A DNA stretch of 64,000 nucleotides, taken from NCBI RefSeq assembly GCF_001684975.1, contig NZ_MAYH01000049.1:186001-250000 (forward strand), written 5' to 3'. This DNA comes from Chryseobacterium artocarpi. Lineage in GTDB: Bacteria; Bacteroidota; Bacteroidia; Flavobacteriales; Weeksellaceae. Each line of letters begins with the position of its first letter. Position 1 is the stretch's first letter. Shown here piece by piece: positions 1-9,156 of this stretch. The notes under the pieces were generated by a model, which saw only the letters and a program-made list of their open reading frames with translations, was not told the DNA's origin and made no database searches. The translations under genes and the position numbers were made by a program.

Positions 1-16
1 CATTTGTGTTTAAATT

Positions 17-949
17 ATGAAAATTCTCCTTTTAGATAAAAACCACCCCCTTATTACCGAACAGCTTCTGGCTAAAAACTTTATTTTAGAAGAAGATTTT
101 ACGTCTACTTACGATGAGGTTTGTAATAAAATCAACAATTATGATGGTATTATCATCAGAAGTCGTATTCCATTGGACAAAAATTTTCTTGAGAAAGGAA
201 AGAATCTGAAGTTTATTGCAAGGGTAGGTGCAGGGATGGAAAATATTGATATTCCTGTGGCAGAATCATTAGGTATTCAGCTGATCAATTCTCCGGAAGG
301 AAACAGAGATTCTGTGGCGGAACATGTTGTTGGAATGTTGTTGGTGATCATGAACAGACTTTTTATTGCTTCTCAGGAAGTAAAAAACGGGATTTGGAAA
401 CGTGAAGAAAACAGAGGTGACGAGCTGCTTGGAAAGACAGTAGGGTTGATAGGCTATGGAAATATGGGTAAAGCAACGGCAAAAAGACTTTCTGGTTTTG
501 GTTGTAAAGTCATCTTTCATGATATACTTCCCAATCTGGCGGATGAATTTGCAACGCAGGTTACCCTGGATGAATTAAAGCAATCTGCAGAAGTATTGAG
601 TTTGCATATTCCTCTTACCTCAGAAACGCATTACCTTATTGATGAAGAATTTATTTCAGGGATGAAAAATGACTTCTATTTCGTTAATACAGCAAGAGGT
701 AAAAATGTAAAAACGAAAAGTTTAGTAGAAGCTTTAAAATCGGGGAAAGTAAAAGGGACATGTTTAGATGTTTTGGAATACGAAAAGTCTTCTTTTGAAA
801 ATCTTGAAACAGAAAATGAAGATTTAAAATATCTTTTGGAATCCGAAAAAGCAATTGTTACTCCACATATTGCCGGATGGACGCATCAGAGTAAAGAAAA
901 ACTGGCTCAATTTATTGTGGATAAAATTCTTGCTTCCCACTGCCAGTAG
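17..949 (+). CDS. D-2-hydroxyacid dehydrogenase (phosphoglycerate dehydrogenase-like)
   Basis: NAD-dependent oxidoreductase of the D-isomer-specific 2-hydroxyacid dehydrogenase family, probably cytosolic. The Rossmann glycine motif GYGNMG lies near residue 145 and the C-terminal catalytic-histidine motif PHIAGWT near residue 282. At 310 residues it has the catalytic and NAD domains but no C-terminal ACT domain, unlike long SerA proteins. The substrate cannot be read from sequence; 3-phosphoglycerate or another 2-keto acid are both possible. The ATG at 17 gives the canonical N-terminus. It is followed by a strong hairpin terminator and appears to be a single-gene unit or the end of one starting outside the window. 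Confidence 0.88.
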   Translation: MKILLLDKNHPLITEQLLAKNFILEEDFTSTYDEVCNKINNYDGIIIRSRIPLDKNFLEKGKNLKFIARVGAGMENIDIPVAESLGIQLINSPEGNRDSVAEHVVGMLLVIMNRLFIASQEVKNGIWKREENRGDELLGKTVGLIGYGNMGKATAKRLSGFGCKVIFHDILPNLADEFATQVTLDELKQSAEVLSLHIPLTSETHYLIDEEFISGMKNDFYFVNTARGKNVKTKSLVEALKSGKVKGTCLDVLEYEKSSFENLETENEDLKYLLESEKAIVTPHIAGWTHQSKEKLAQFIVDKILASHCQ

Positions 950-983
950 ATTTAAGCGACAAAACAAAGTTTTAAAATAGTAT

Positions 984-1018
984 AAAGGCGAATTTGTAAA
1001 AAGACAAATTCGCCTTTT
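984..1018 (+). terminator. Rho-independent terminator
   Basis: A perfect 14-bp inverted repeat, AAAGGCGAATTTGT (984-997) and ACAAATTCGCCTTT (1004-1017), has a 6-nt loop and ends in a short T run. It closes the dehydrogenase gene. Confidence 0.85.
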
Positions 1019-1122
1019 CATTTCTCTTTTCATTTTATTTATGTTAAATAATTCATAATGTCACTCTCATATTTACTATTTATTTTTGACTTTTATTAAA
1101 TTGCCGCTCATTTTTGAATCTA

Positions 1123-2385
1123 ATGAGGATGCGTAATTTTGTACTTACTATAACTGTTGTCTTATCCCTTTTTTCTTGTAAAAATAAATCTGAATCCAAA
1201 GCGGTTTCAGCCGAAAACACGACCAATCTTCCCAATTATGGAAATGTAGATTTGGGAAATGTTTTTACTAAAGCAGACGGACAGCTTTCCAATAAAGAGT
1301 CATTGACAGGTTATATTGACCAGTACTATAAAAAAGTATGGGAAGGAGGAGATCTTAGTGGTGGAATTCTTGTTGCAAAAGGCGATGAGATCCTTTATGA
1401 AAATTACAGAGGCTTCGGAAGAGAAGGTAACCAGATGCCAATCGATAAAAATACACCATTACACGTTGCTTCCGTTTCCAAAACGTTAACGGCTATGGCG
1501 ATGATGAAACTGGTAGAAGCAGGAAAAATAAAGCTTTCCGATCATCTTACACAATTCTTTCCTGGCTTTCCTTATCCTAATGTGACGGTTCAGACTTTAT
1601 TGGATCAGAGAAGTGGTCTGCCAAAATACGAATACTTCATTACGAAAATACAACCTGCACCTGCAGAACTTTCCAAGCCGTTTATTACCAATCAGGATGT
1701 TTTGAATATGATTATCAAATACAAACCTGAACTGGCGAGAGATACAGATACAGGATTTATGTATTGTAATACGAACTTTGCTTTATTGGCATTGCTGATT
1801 GAAAAAGTAACAAAGACTCCTTTTCCGCAAGCAATGAAAGAAATGGTTTTCACACCATTGAAAATGAACAATTCTTATATCTTCCAGGAAAAAGATATTC
1901 CTACAGCTTCACAATCTTTCTATTATGGTGGAAATAAGCTGTATCCTCTGGATAGGCTGGACCTTATTTACGGAGATAAAAACGTTTATACAACCCCAAG
2001 AGATTTATATAATTTTTCGAAAGCAATGTTCTCAAAAGACTTCCTGAAGCCTGAACTGATGCAAATGGTATTTACTCCTTACAGTAACGAAAAAGCCGGA
2101 ATGAACAATTATGGCTTAGGTTTCAGAATGAAAATATTTGATAACGGTGAAAAACTGACTTATCACAATGGATGGTGGCATGGAACAAACTCTGTTTTTG
2201 CTCATCTTCTAAAGTCTAAAGTTACGATTGTTGCTATCGGGAATAAATATTCAGGAAAAGTGTATACGGCACTTGCATTATCAGGATTATTTGAGAATTT
2301 CCCTTTACAGCAGGAGAAACTTCAAACGGTAATGAATGACAATAAAGATAGTTTGAATAGCGGACACGAAGTTTTTGGAGAATAA
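1123..2385 (+). CDS. Serine hydrolase lipoprotein (class C beta-lactamase/PBP-like family)
   Basis: Exported serine hydrolase of the beta-lactamase superfamily (PF00144). The N-terminus is a lipoprotein signal ending in LFSC, so the mature protein is probably membrane-anchored. The catalytic SxxK motif (SVSK) is near residue 118, a YxN motif (YCN) near 213 and the KTG-equivalent HNGW motif near 347. These families include esterases and D-aminopeptidases as well as lactamases, so the substrate is open. The frame stays open to a TTG at 1114, but ATG codons at 1123 or 1129 directly precede the signal peptide and are preferred. The next gene follows after 25 bases. Confidence 0.82.
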   Translation: MRMRNFVLTITVVLSLFSCKNKSESKAVSAENTTNLPNYGNVDLGNVFTKADGQLSNKESLTGYIDQYYKKVWEGGDLSGGILVAKGDEILYENYRGFGREGNQMPIDKNTPLHVASVSKTLTAMAMMKLVEAGKIKLSDHLTQFFPGFPYPNVTVQTLLDQRSGLPKYEYFITKIQPAPAELSKPFITNQDVLNMIIKYKPELARDTDTGFMYCNTNFALLALLIEKVTKTPFPQAMKEMVFTPLKMNNSYIFQEKDIPTASQSFYYGGNKLYPLDRLDLIYGDKNVYTTPRDLYNFSKAMFSKDFLKPELMQMVFTPYSNEKAGMNNYGLGFRMKIFDNGEKLTYHNGWWHGTNSVFAHLLKSKVTIVAIGNKYSGKVYTALALSGLFENFPLQQEKLQTVMNDNKDSLNSGHEVFGE

Positions 2386-2410
2386 TGTTTACTTTTGCTT
2401 AAACATTTTC

Positions 2411-4189
2411 ATGAAAAGGTTTCTTTTATTATTCGTTATCAGCTTTCTTGTACACTCTTGTGCAAGGGTAGGATCTCCTGTGGGAGGTCCAAAAGACACG
2501 TTGGCACCAAGATTTTTAAGTTCAAATATTGATACTACAAGAGTAAATGTAAAAAGAGATATCCACGAGCTTCGCCTGGATTTTGATGAATACATTACTT
2601 TAAAGGATATCAATAAGAATTTGATCATTTCGCCTCCGATTAAAAATATCAAGCGAATTCTTCCGTCTAATATTGCCAACAAATTTGTTCTGATCCAGTG
2701 GGCAGATACTCTTCAGGCAAATACTACTTATAATTTTAACTTCGGAAATTCAATCGTTGATAATAACGAATCTAATATTCTGCGTTATTACAATTTTGCT
2801 TTTTCTACAGGAGATAAATTAGATGATACCTATATCAGTGGTGAAGTAAAAGATGCTCTCCAGATCAAAAAGAAAGCTGGAAGTAATGAAAATAAACTGG
2901 TTGTAGGATTGTATCAGGTAAAAGATACAATGAACTACAAACAAAAGCCTTACTATATTACCAAAGTAGATGATGATGGTTACTATGAACTGAATTACAT
3001 TTCTCCAGGGAAATATAAAATAATCGCTTTCGAAGATGAAAACGGAAATTCTGTATACGATCCGGGAAAAGAAAAAATAGGGTTCCAAAAAGAACCTGTA
3101 GACATTGAAAAATCGGTCTCAGGATTAAACTTAAGTGTTTATCCTTCGAAAAAACCTGTGAAGTATACAGAGATGAAAGAGATTGCAGGAGGAGTTTTGA
3201 TGTTATTTGAAGGACATCCGGAAGAAGTAAAAGTAGCGTCTCTTAATGAAAAAATTAAAGATGTAAAAATAACGCATCGTCCAAAATCAGACTCTGTAAG
3301 AATCTGGTTTGATGCTGTAAAGGATAATGTTGGGCAGGAAGCAACAGAAAAACTGGTATTCAGCCACGATAAAGGATTGAAAAAAGATAGTATTTATTCT
3401 GCTTCTTTATTCTATAAATATAATAAGAAAAACGCAATGGACGTCTTTAGTGATAATGGAGGAGGTTCATTGGCTCCAAAGTCTGACTTTAAAATTGCAT
3501 CCAATTATATTGTTGATAAAATAGATCCAGCAAAATGGACACTTACAGTCAAAGGAGATAGTTTGACAACTCTGCCGTTTACTGCAAAGATTTCAGCTAC
3601 CAATCCATATCAAATTCAGGTGCAGTCTGATTTTGTAAGTGGAAAAAATTATCAGCTTACCATTCCAAAAGAAACAGTATCCTCATTCTACGCTAAAAAT
3701 ACACAATCGAAACGTTTTGATTTCGAAGTAGATAAAGTAGAAGAATTTGGGAGTCTTGAATTTACTCTTTTGAATCCTCCTGCCTCCAAATATTGGATTC
3801 AGCTTATGGACGAGTCTGAAAAAGTAGTTTATCAAAAATATACCAAAGGAGATAAAGTGAAGTTTGATATTCTAAAACCTGCAGAGTATATTGTAAGGAT
3901 TTTAGTAGATAATAATGAGAATAATTATTGGGATGAAGCTGACTTTACTACAGAAACCTTTGCTGAAGATGCTTATGTTTACTATAAAAAAGGAGTTGTA
4001 AGAGCCTTATGGGAAACAAGAGAAGAATGGGATCTAAAAGATACAAGAACGCTTGATAATCCTAAAGGAAACGCTGTTCCTGCTCCGGCTGCACCTGTAG
4101 ATAGTCCTCCACAAGAAAAAGAATCAGTGAAGCAGGATGTGAAAAAAGAAATAAAATCCAATAATGCAATTATAACTCCCGTAAAATAG
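2411..4189 (+). CDS. Ig-like domain lipoprotein
   Basis: Predicted lipoprotein of about 592 residues. The signal peptide MKRFLLLFVISFLVHSC ends in a lipobox cysteine and is followed by a Bacteroidota-type Ig-like (SbsA/Big_5) domain beginning near the PVGGPKD motif. The rest is beta-rich, with a proline-rich tail. The open frame extends to a TTG at 2375 that overlaps the upstream gene, but the ATG at 2411 starts exactly at the signal peptide. The function is unknown; homologues are common cell-envelope proteins in Flavobacteria. It is tightly followed by the haem-binding protein gene (1-base gap), suggesting co-transcription. Confidence 0.8.
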   Translation: MKRFLLLFVISFLVHSCARVGSPVGGPKDTLAPRFLSSNIDTTRVNVKRDIHELRLDFDEYITLKDINKNLIISPPIKNIKRILPSNIANKFVLIQWADTLQANTTYNFNFGNSIVDNNESNILRYYNFAFSTGDKLDDTYISGEVKDALQIKKKAGSNENKLVVGLYQVKDTMNYKQKPYYITKVDDDGYYELNYISPGKYKIIAFEDENGNSVYDPGKEKIGFQKEPVDIEKSVSGLNLSVYPSKKPVKYTEMKEIAGGVLMLFEGHPEEVKVASLNEKIKDVKITHRPKSDSVRIWFDAVKDNVGQEATEKLVFSHDKGLKKDSIYSASLFYKYNKKNAMDVFSDNGGGSLAPKSDFKIASNYIVDKIDPAKWTLTVKGDSLTTLPFTAKISATNPYQIQVQSDFVSGKNYQLTIPKETVSSFYAKNTQSKRFDFEVDKVEEFGSLEFTLLNPPASKYWIQLMDESEKVVYQKYTKGDKVKFDILKPAEYIVRILVDNNENNYWDEADFTTETFAEDAYVYYKKGVVRALWETREEWDLKDTRTLDNPKGNAVPAPAAPVDSPPQEKESVKQDVKKEIKSNNAIITPVK

Positions 4190-4190
4190 G

Positions 4191-4652
4191 ATGATGAAGA
4201 CGGTAAAGAAAATAGTATTCTGGACACTTGTAGCATTTGCTCTTATTCAGTTTTTTCCGATAGATAGAGTAAATAAACCGGTTGATTCCAAAGTGAACTT
4301 TGTTCAGATGAAACAGGCTCCTGAAAAGATAAGTACTATTCTTAGAAATGCTTGCTACGATTGTCATTCCGACGAAACAATATATCCTAAATACGCTTAT
4401 ATTGCACCTATTTCATGGTCTGTGAAAAGCCACGTGAACGAAGGACGTCAGCATCTTAATTTTTCTGTTTGGGGAACCTATAATAAGGAGTTAAAAGAAA
4501 ATATGCTTGATAGATCAATGGAAGCTCTTAAGCATAAAACAATGCCGTTACCAGGTTATGTTGTCTATCATAAGGAAGCTAAACTTTCAGAGGCAGAAAG
4601 AACTCTACTAATTCAGTATTTTGATGAAATGCTGAAATCAAAAACATATTAA
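4191..4652 (+). CDS. Haem-binding domain protein
   Basis: Membrane-anchored protein of 153 residues. An N-terminal hydrophobic segment (about residues 5-24) is followed by a c-type haem motif CYDCH and the ISWSVKSHVNEGR block typical of the Haem_bd family (PF14376). It is probably periplasmic with one covalently attached haem. It is separated by a single base from the lipoprotein gene upstream, so the two are probably translated from one message. No partner oxidase or reductase is nearby to indicate the electron-transfer role. Confidence 0.8.
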   Translation: MMKTVKKIVFWTLVAFALIQFFPIDRVNKPVDSKVNFVQMKQAPEKISTILRNACYDCHSDETIYPKYAYIAPISWSVKSHVNEGRQHLNFSVWGTYNKELKENMLDRSMEALKHKTMPLPGYVVYHKEAKLSEAERTLLIQYFDEMLKSKTY

Positions 4653-4662
4653 TTTAAAAAAA

Positions 4663-4734
4663 CTCCCGCAGATTTTACAAAATAAGCAGTGGATAAAATC
4701 CAATAATCTGCTTCATCTGTAAAATCTGCGAGAG
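4663..4734. repeat. Inverted repeat between convergent genes (CGCAGATTT type)
   Basis: Arms CTCCCGCAGATTTTAC (4663-4678) and GTAAAATCTGCGAGAG (4719-4734) pair with one mismatch across a 40-nt loop. The arm sequence resembles the second halves of the dispersed repeats at 18239-18304 and 24285-24348. It lies between convergent genes and may act as a bidirectional terminator. Confidence 0.65.
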
Positions 4735-4749
4735 CCTATATTACAAAAA

Positions 4750-5262
4750 TTATTTCTTTAAATAACCTTCAAAAAACTTCTTCTGAGAGTCAAAAGCAAT
4801 ATCCTCAAGGTTGAGATCCTTTAAAGGAATCCATACCGCTTCCGATATCTCTGAAAGTTCAAGGTTTACCTCAAATTTCTCTGAAACATTATATTCGTAA
4901 AAGAGATCAATCGTATTATAATCAATTTCCTTATACTGATAAACATTTGGAAGACTTGTAAGGTATTTTAGGTTTGAAATATCAACATCCAGCTGAAGCT
5001 CTTCAAAAAGTTCTCTTTTACAGGTTTCTTCTGCACTTTCTTTAGGATCAACAAATCCTCCGGCAAGATCCATTTTTCCTTTTTTAGGATCTCTGTTTCT
5101 TCTGGTAAGGTAGATTTCGTCGCCACATCTTATGACAACCGCTACAGCGCCCGCCACGTTGTTGTACAGTGTAAAACCACATTCTGGGCAGCTCCATTTT
5201 TTTTCACTATCCCAATGTAGAGTTTCTTTGCCACAGCTCGGACAATATTTCAATAATTTCAT
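4750..5262 (-). CDS. Nudix hydrolase with N-terminal zinc ribbon
   Basis: Pyrophosphohydrolase of the Nudix family. Two CxxC-type pairs near the N-terminus (CPSC, CPEC) form a likely zinc ribbon. They are followed by a complete Nudix box: G-x5-E, seven residues, then REL-x-EE. This layout resembles NudC-like and ADP-ribose-type Nudix proteins; the substrate is not decidable. It is the last gene of a reverse-strand set with xerD (3-base gap) and the deaminase upstream. Confidence 0.85.
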   Translation of the reverse strand: MKLLKYCPSCGKETLHWDSEKKWSCPECGFTLYNNVAGAVAVVIRCGDEIYLTRRNRDPKKGKMDLAGGFVDPKESAEETCKRELFEELQLDVDISNLKYLTSLPNVYQYKEIDYNTIDLFYEYNVSEKFEVNLELSEISEAVWIPLKDLNLEDIAFDSQKKFFEGYLKK

Positions 5263-5265
5263 ATG

Positions 5266-6180
5266 TTATTGAGTAACATTAATATTTCTCGGGTGATAAC
5301 TTAAGATAACATCTCTTAGCTCTTCCGTTTTCAGATGGGTATAGATTTCCGTTGTTGTAATGCTGGAATGACCAAGCATTTCCTGAATATAACGAAGATC
5401 TGCACCATTCTGCAATAAATGCGTTGCAAAAGAATGTCTGAATGTATGTGGAGATATTTTTTTGTTAACCCCTGCTTTATCTGTAAGTTCTTTAATAATA
5501 AGGAATACGATTACTCTCGACATGGAAGTACCACGGCTGTTTAAAAACAGAGTATCTTCATATTTCTTATTGATTTTTCCTTTAGAACGTACCTCTTTAA
5601 TATAACTTTCCAGCAGTTCAGCAGTGTAATCCGCCAAAGGAACAAAACGGGTTTTGTTTCCCTTTCCGTGTACTTTGATATACTGCTCCTTGAAGTTAAT
5701 ATTGGAGATCTTAAGATCAATTAGTTCAGAAACACGGAGTCCGCAACCATAAAGCACTTCAATGATGCTGTGGTTTCTTCTTCCGAGATCTGTATCGACC
5801 TCAATTGCGGCAATAATTTTATTAATGTCTGGTAAGCTTAAAGTATCAGGTAGATACAGTCCTAATTTAGGACCTTCAAGTAACGCTGCGGGATTGTCTT
5901 CACGATATTCATCCTCAAGCAGAAATTTAAAGAAAGCTTTAATGGATGATATCCATCTTGCCTGTGATCTCTCACTGAATTTCTGTTTAGAAAGATTGAA
6001 AATGTATTCCTGCAGGTTTTCGTAACCGATAGAGTCTGGACCGACGTTTGCCAGATCTTCTTCTGCGTAATCTTTTAATTTCTTGATGTCCCGAACATAG
6101 GCATCGAGAGTATTTTCTGAAAAATTTCTTTCGAAGCGAAGAAATATTTCAAAATCTTTGATCTTTTCATCCCAAGTCAT
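5266..6180 (-). CDS. xerD: Site-specific tyrosine recombinase XerD
   Basis: Chromosome dimer resolution recombinase. The N-terminal SAM-like core-binding domain covers about residues 1-100, followed by the catalytic domain. Catalytic elements are visible: Arg in GCGLRVSEL near residue 148, HTFRHSFATH near 246, LGHSSITTTEIYTH ending in the Tyr nucleophile near 280. The length of 304 residues is normal for XerC/XerD. No integrase-type flanking repeats, attachment sites or cargo genes are seen, so it is the housekeeping enzyme rather than a mobile integrase. XerD rather than XerC is the best name by overall resemblance. Confidence 0.88.
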   Translation of the reverse strand: MTWDEKIKDFEIFLRFERNFSENTLDAYVRDIKKLKDYAEEDLANVGPDSIGYENLQEYIFNLSKQKFSERSQARWISSIKAFFKFLLEDEYREDNPAALLEGPKLGLYLPDTLSLPDINKIIAAIEVDTDLGRRNHSIIEVLYGCGLRVSELIDLKISNINFKEQYIKVHGKGNKTRFVPLADYTAELLESYIKEVRSKGKINKKYEDTLFLNSRGTSMSRVIVFLIIKELTDKAGVNKKISPHTFRHSFATHLLQNGADLRYIQEMLGHSSITTTEIYTHLKTEELRDVILSYHPRNINVTQ

Positions 6181-6188
6181 ATTTGTGC

Positions 6189-6611
6189 TTATTTTTTTAG
6201 TTCACAGTCCGATATTTGCTCTATTTCAATGTTATGGTTTCTCAGGAACGATATCCCATCGTCATCCGAATACTCATTAATGTACACCAGTCTTGTAATT
6301 CCTGCCTGCAGAATCAGTTTGCTACACTCTTTGCATGGCGACAGCGTTAAATATAACGTAGCGCCTTTTGCAGATTGTGTAGATGCTGCCAACTTTAATA
6401 TAGCGTTGGCTTCCGCATGCAATACATACCAGTGCGTTTTTCCCTCTCCATCTTCACAGCAGTTTTCGAATCCCATAGGAGTCCCGTTGTAACCATCTGA
6501 AATAATCATCCTATCTTTTACGATAAGAGCTCCTACCTGTTTTCTCTTACAGTAGGAGAGTTTTGCCCATTCTTGAGCCATTTTTAGATAAGCTTTATCA
6601 AACTTATTCAT
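6189..6611 (-). CDS. dCMP deaminase family protein
   Basis: Zinc-dependent cytidine/deoxycytidylate deaminase of 140 residues. The zinc site and catalytic glutamate are in HAEANAIL near residue 66, and the second zinc motif PCKECSK is near residue 90. It resembles ComEB/dCMP deaminases, which make dUMP for thymidylate synthesis. It sits 8 bases upstream of xerD on the same strand, probably in one transcript. Confidence 0.85.
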   Translation of the reverse strand: MNKFDKAYLKMAQEWAKLSYCKRKQVGALIVKDRMIISDGYNGTPMGFENCCEDGEGKTHWYVLHAEANAILKLAASTQSAKGATLYLTLSPCKECSKLILQAGITRLVYINEYSDDDGISFLRNHNIEIEQISDCELKK

Positions 6612-6663
6612 ACCGCAACATTAGTTTTTTCGAAATAATTTGGATTAAAATCTTTTTGAAAGA

Positions 6664-7431
6664 CTAGAAGTTCGGCTTTCTTTTCTCAAGGAAAGCAGTT
6701 ACTCCTTCTTTCTTATCTTCCATTTCAAAAAGTTCCCCGAAATATTTGATTTCAGTTTCAAAACCTTTCTCCGTGTCAGATAAATTTACGGCGTTAATAG
6801 CCTTAGATATTGCCATTGGTGAATTGTTGGCAATAGTGTTCGCTAATTCTTTCGTTTTGGTTAATAATTCTTCAATAGAGTATACTTCATTTACCAGTCC
6901 GATCTCTTTTGCTTTTTGAGCAGGGATCATTTTGGCAGAGAAGATCATTTCGTTGGCAATACCTTTTCCTACAAGCTTTGGAAGCCTTTGAGTACCCCCG
7001 TACCCTGGAATTAATCCAAGTGTTACTTCAGGAAGCCCTAATCTGGCGTTTTCCGATGCATATCTGATGTGGCATGCCATGGCAAGCTCTAAACCTCCTC
7101 CCAATGCAAAACCGTTTACGGCTGCAATGACGGGCTTAGACATGTTTTCAATTTTGTTGAACAAAGTATTTTGTCCGTTTCTTGCAAGTTCCTCAGCTTT
7201 TTCCTGTCCGAAATCACTGAATTCTTTGATGTCAGCTCCAGCTACAAAGGATTTTTCTCCGCTTCCTGTAAGAATAATAACTCTACATGAATTGTCAGAA
7301 TTAAGCTCATCCAATGCTGTACTGATTTCCTGAATTGTTTTTGCGTTGAGTGCATTTAAACTTTCAGGTCTGTTTATTGTAATGATAGATAATTTATCTT
7401 CCTTTTTTAATAATATATTTTCGTAACTCAT
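6664..7431 (-). CDS. Enoyl-CoA hydratase/isomerase family protein
   Basis: Crotonase-fold enzyme of 255 residues acting on acyl-CoA substrates. The oxyanion-hole motif VAGADIKEF and the block GGGLELAMACH near residue 113 are clear, as is LGLIPGYGGTQRL with the second catalytic glutamate region. The most likely reaction is hydration of enoyl-CoA in beta-oxidation or butyrate-type metabolism. The open frame extends ten residues upstream, but the ATG at 7431 (MSYENILL) gives the usual N-terminus. Confidence 0.85.
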   Translation of the reverse strand: MSYENILLKKEDKLSIITINRPESLNALNAKTIQEISTALDELNSDNSCRVIILTGSGEKSFVAGADIKEFSDFGQEKAEELARNGQNTLFNKIENMSKPVIAAVNGFALGGGLELAMACHIRYASENARLGLPEVTLGLIPGYGGTQRLPKLVGKGIANEMIFSAKMIPAQKAKEIGLVNEVYSIEELLTKTKELANTIANNSPMAISKAINAVNLSDTEKGFETEIKYFGELFEMEDKKEGVTAFLEKRKPNF

Positions 7432-7477
7432 TTTTCCACTTTGAAATATCATCCTTTGCAAATTATGAATTTTTTAC

Positions 7478-7517
7478 AAAAAAAAGGAAAAAATATTATT
7501 TTTTTTTCCTTTTTTTT
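7478..7517 (-). terminator. Terminator downstream of katA
   Basis: An A-run/GG/A-run arm faces a T-run/CC/T-run arm, giving an AT-rich hairpin just after the catalase stop codon on the reverse strand, with a T-rich 3' side. Confidence 0.6.
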
Positions 7518-7536
7518 AATTTATTGTTCAATATGA

Positions 7537-9024
7537 TTATTTAGAATGATTCATCATATTTGCATCGATATTGATGTTTAATTGTGAAGCTACTTTCATG
7601 CCAAGCTCAATGTTAGCGCGGAAAAAGTGACACAATTGTCTGTTAATAATTTCATCTTTTTTAGGTCCGCTGATTCCTTTCATACTTCCTATGATATTTT
7701 GAATCAGATTATCTCTGTCCTCCGCATTCATAGCTTTTGAATAAAGAAGTCCTGGTTGAGTATAATGATCACTGTCATTATCATTTCTGTTGTAGCTGGC
7801 AACATGGGCACTATCTAACTCATACTCGTAGTTTTTATAAGAAACATCCGGTTGGATATCATCAAAACTATTTGGATAGTAATTTGGTTTATCCTGATAA
7901 TGGCTTGAATCTGCCATATAACCATCTCTCTGATAATTGTTAACAGCGAATGGGCATCTGTTTACTTCTAATTGGTGAGCATTTACTCCAACTCTGTAAC
8001 GGTGTGCATCCGGATAAGAGAATAATCTTCCCTGAAGCATTTTGTCAGGGGAGAAGCTGATTCCGTTAATTAAACTGCTTGGTGAGAACGTAGATTGTTC
8101 TACATGGGCAAAATAATTGACAGGAACTTCATTAAGCTCCATTTCTCCTACCTCAATTAATGGGAAATCATCATGGAACCATACTTTCGTTACATCAAAA
8201 GGATTCCATCTGAAATCTTTTGCCTGTTCTTCGGTCATTACCTGAATATACATTGTCCATTTTGGGAAATCTCCGTTTTCAATAGCATTACAAAGATCTT
8301 CCTGTGCAAAGTCCGGATTTTCTCCAGCCATTTTTACGGCGTCTTCATCTGTGAAATTTTTGACCCCTTGTTTTGTCTTGAAGTGAAATTTCACCCATAC
8401 TCTTTCATTTTTATCATTGATCATTGAAAAAGTATGTGATCCGAAACCATGCATATGTCTGTAGCCGTAAGGAGTTCCCCTGTCTGACATTAATATCAGA
8501 ACCTGATGAAGCGATTCCGGGTTTAAGCTCCAAAAGTCCCACATCATGGTGGCACTCTTTAAATTGGTTTTCGGAAGTCTCTTTTGGGTATGGATAAAGT
8601 CCGGGAATTTTTTAGCATCTTTAATAAAGAATACCGGAGTATTGTTTCCTACAAGGTCCCAGTTTCCGTCTTCTGTATAGAATTTTAAAGCAAAACCTCT
8701 TGGGTCTCTTGCTGTATCTGCACTTCCTTTTTCCCCTCCTACTGTAGAGAAACGGGCAAACATTCTGCAGGAGTTTCCTACTTTTGAGAATAATTTTGCC
8801 TTAGTATATTGGCTGATGTCATGGGTTACGGTGAAGGTTCCATAAGCGCCGCTTCCTTTTGCGTGTACAATTCTTTCAGGAATTCTCTCCCTAACGAAGT
8901 GTGCAAGATTTTCCTGAAGAATAAAGTCTTGCAGCAATACCGGACCTCTTGGTCCTACCGTCTGGGAATCCTGATGCTCAAAGTAGGGCGCGCCATTGCT
9001 TAACGTTAATTTTTTAGAATCCAT
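7537..9024 (-). CDS. katA: Catalase
   Basis: Haem catalase that removes hydrogen peroxide in the cytoplasm. At 495 residues it is a small-subunit (clade 3-type) enzyme. The distal histidine motif VHAKGSGAYG is near residue 52, and the proximal haem-ligand region SYPDAHRYRVG is near residue 337. It is transcribed away from an OxyR-type regulator across a 132-base region, the classic arrangement for peroxide induction. It is probably a single-gene transcript with its own downstream hairpin. Confidence 0.95.
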   Translation of the reverse strand: MDSKKLTLSNGAPYFEHQDSQTVGPRGPVLLQDFILQENLAHFVRERIPERIVHAKGSGAYGTFTVTHDISQYTKAKLFSKVGNSCRMFARFSTVGGEKGSADTARDPRGFALKFYTEDGNWDLVGNNTPVFFIKDAKKFPDFIHTQKRLPKTNLKSATMMWDFWSLNPESLHQVLILMSDRGTPYGYRHMHGFGSHTFSMINDKNERVWVKFHFKTKQGVKNFTDEDAVKMAGENPDFAQEDLCNAIENGDFPKWTMYIQVMTEEQAKDFRWNPFDVTKVWFHDDFPLIEVGEMELNEVPVNYFAHVEQSTFSPSSLINGISFSPDKMLQGRLFSYPDAHRYRVGVNAHQLEVNRCPFAVNNYQRDGYMADSSHYQDKPNYYPNSFDDIQPDVSYKNYEYELDSAHVASYNRNDNDSDHYTQPGLLYSKAMNAEDRDNLIQNIIGSMKGISGPKKDEIINRQLCHFFRANIELGMKVASQLNINIDANMMNHSK

Positions 9025-9107
9025 ATAATTGATGATTTGAATAATTGTTTTCTTTTTCTAAATCCAAGTGTAAAGGTAGTGAATATCAAATTTACTTGAT
9101 TTTTTAA

Positions 9108-9136
9108 TTGCTAATAACAAAAACGTTATATCTTTG
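9108..9136 (+). promoter_or_regulatory. Promoter of oxyR (Bacteroidota type)
   Basis: ATTG ending at 9110 and TATCTTTG at 9129-9136 are separated by 18 nt, matching the Bacteroidota sigma pattern TTTG-n-TAnnTTTG. The start codon follows 20 bases later. The same 132-base region must also hold the katA promoter and probably the OxyR operator. Confidence 0.6.
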
Positions 9137-9156
9137 TAATAGATAATATTAATCAA

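Noticed and set aside
5266..6180. Integrase of a mobile island
   Set aside because: Full XerD layout, housekeeping neighbours, no attachment repeats or cargo.
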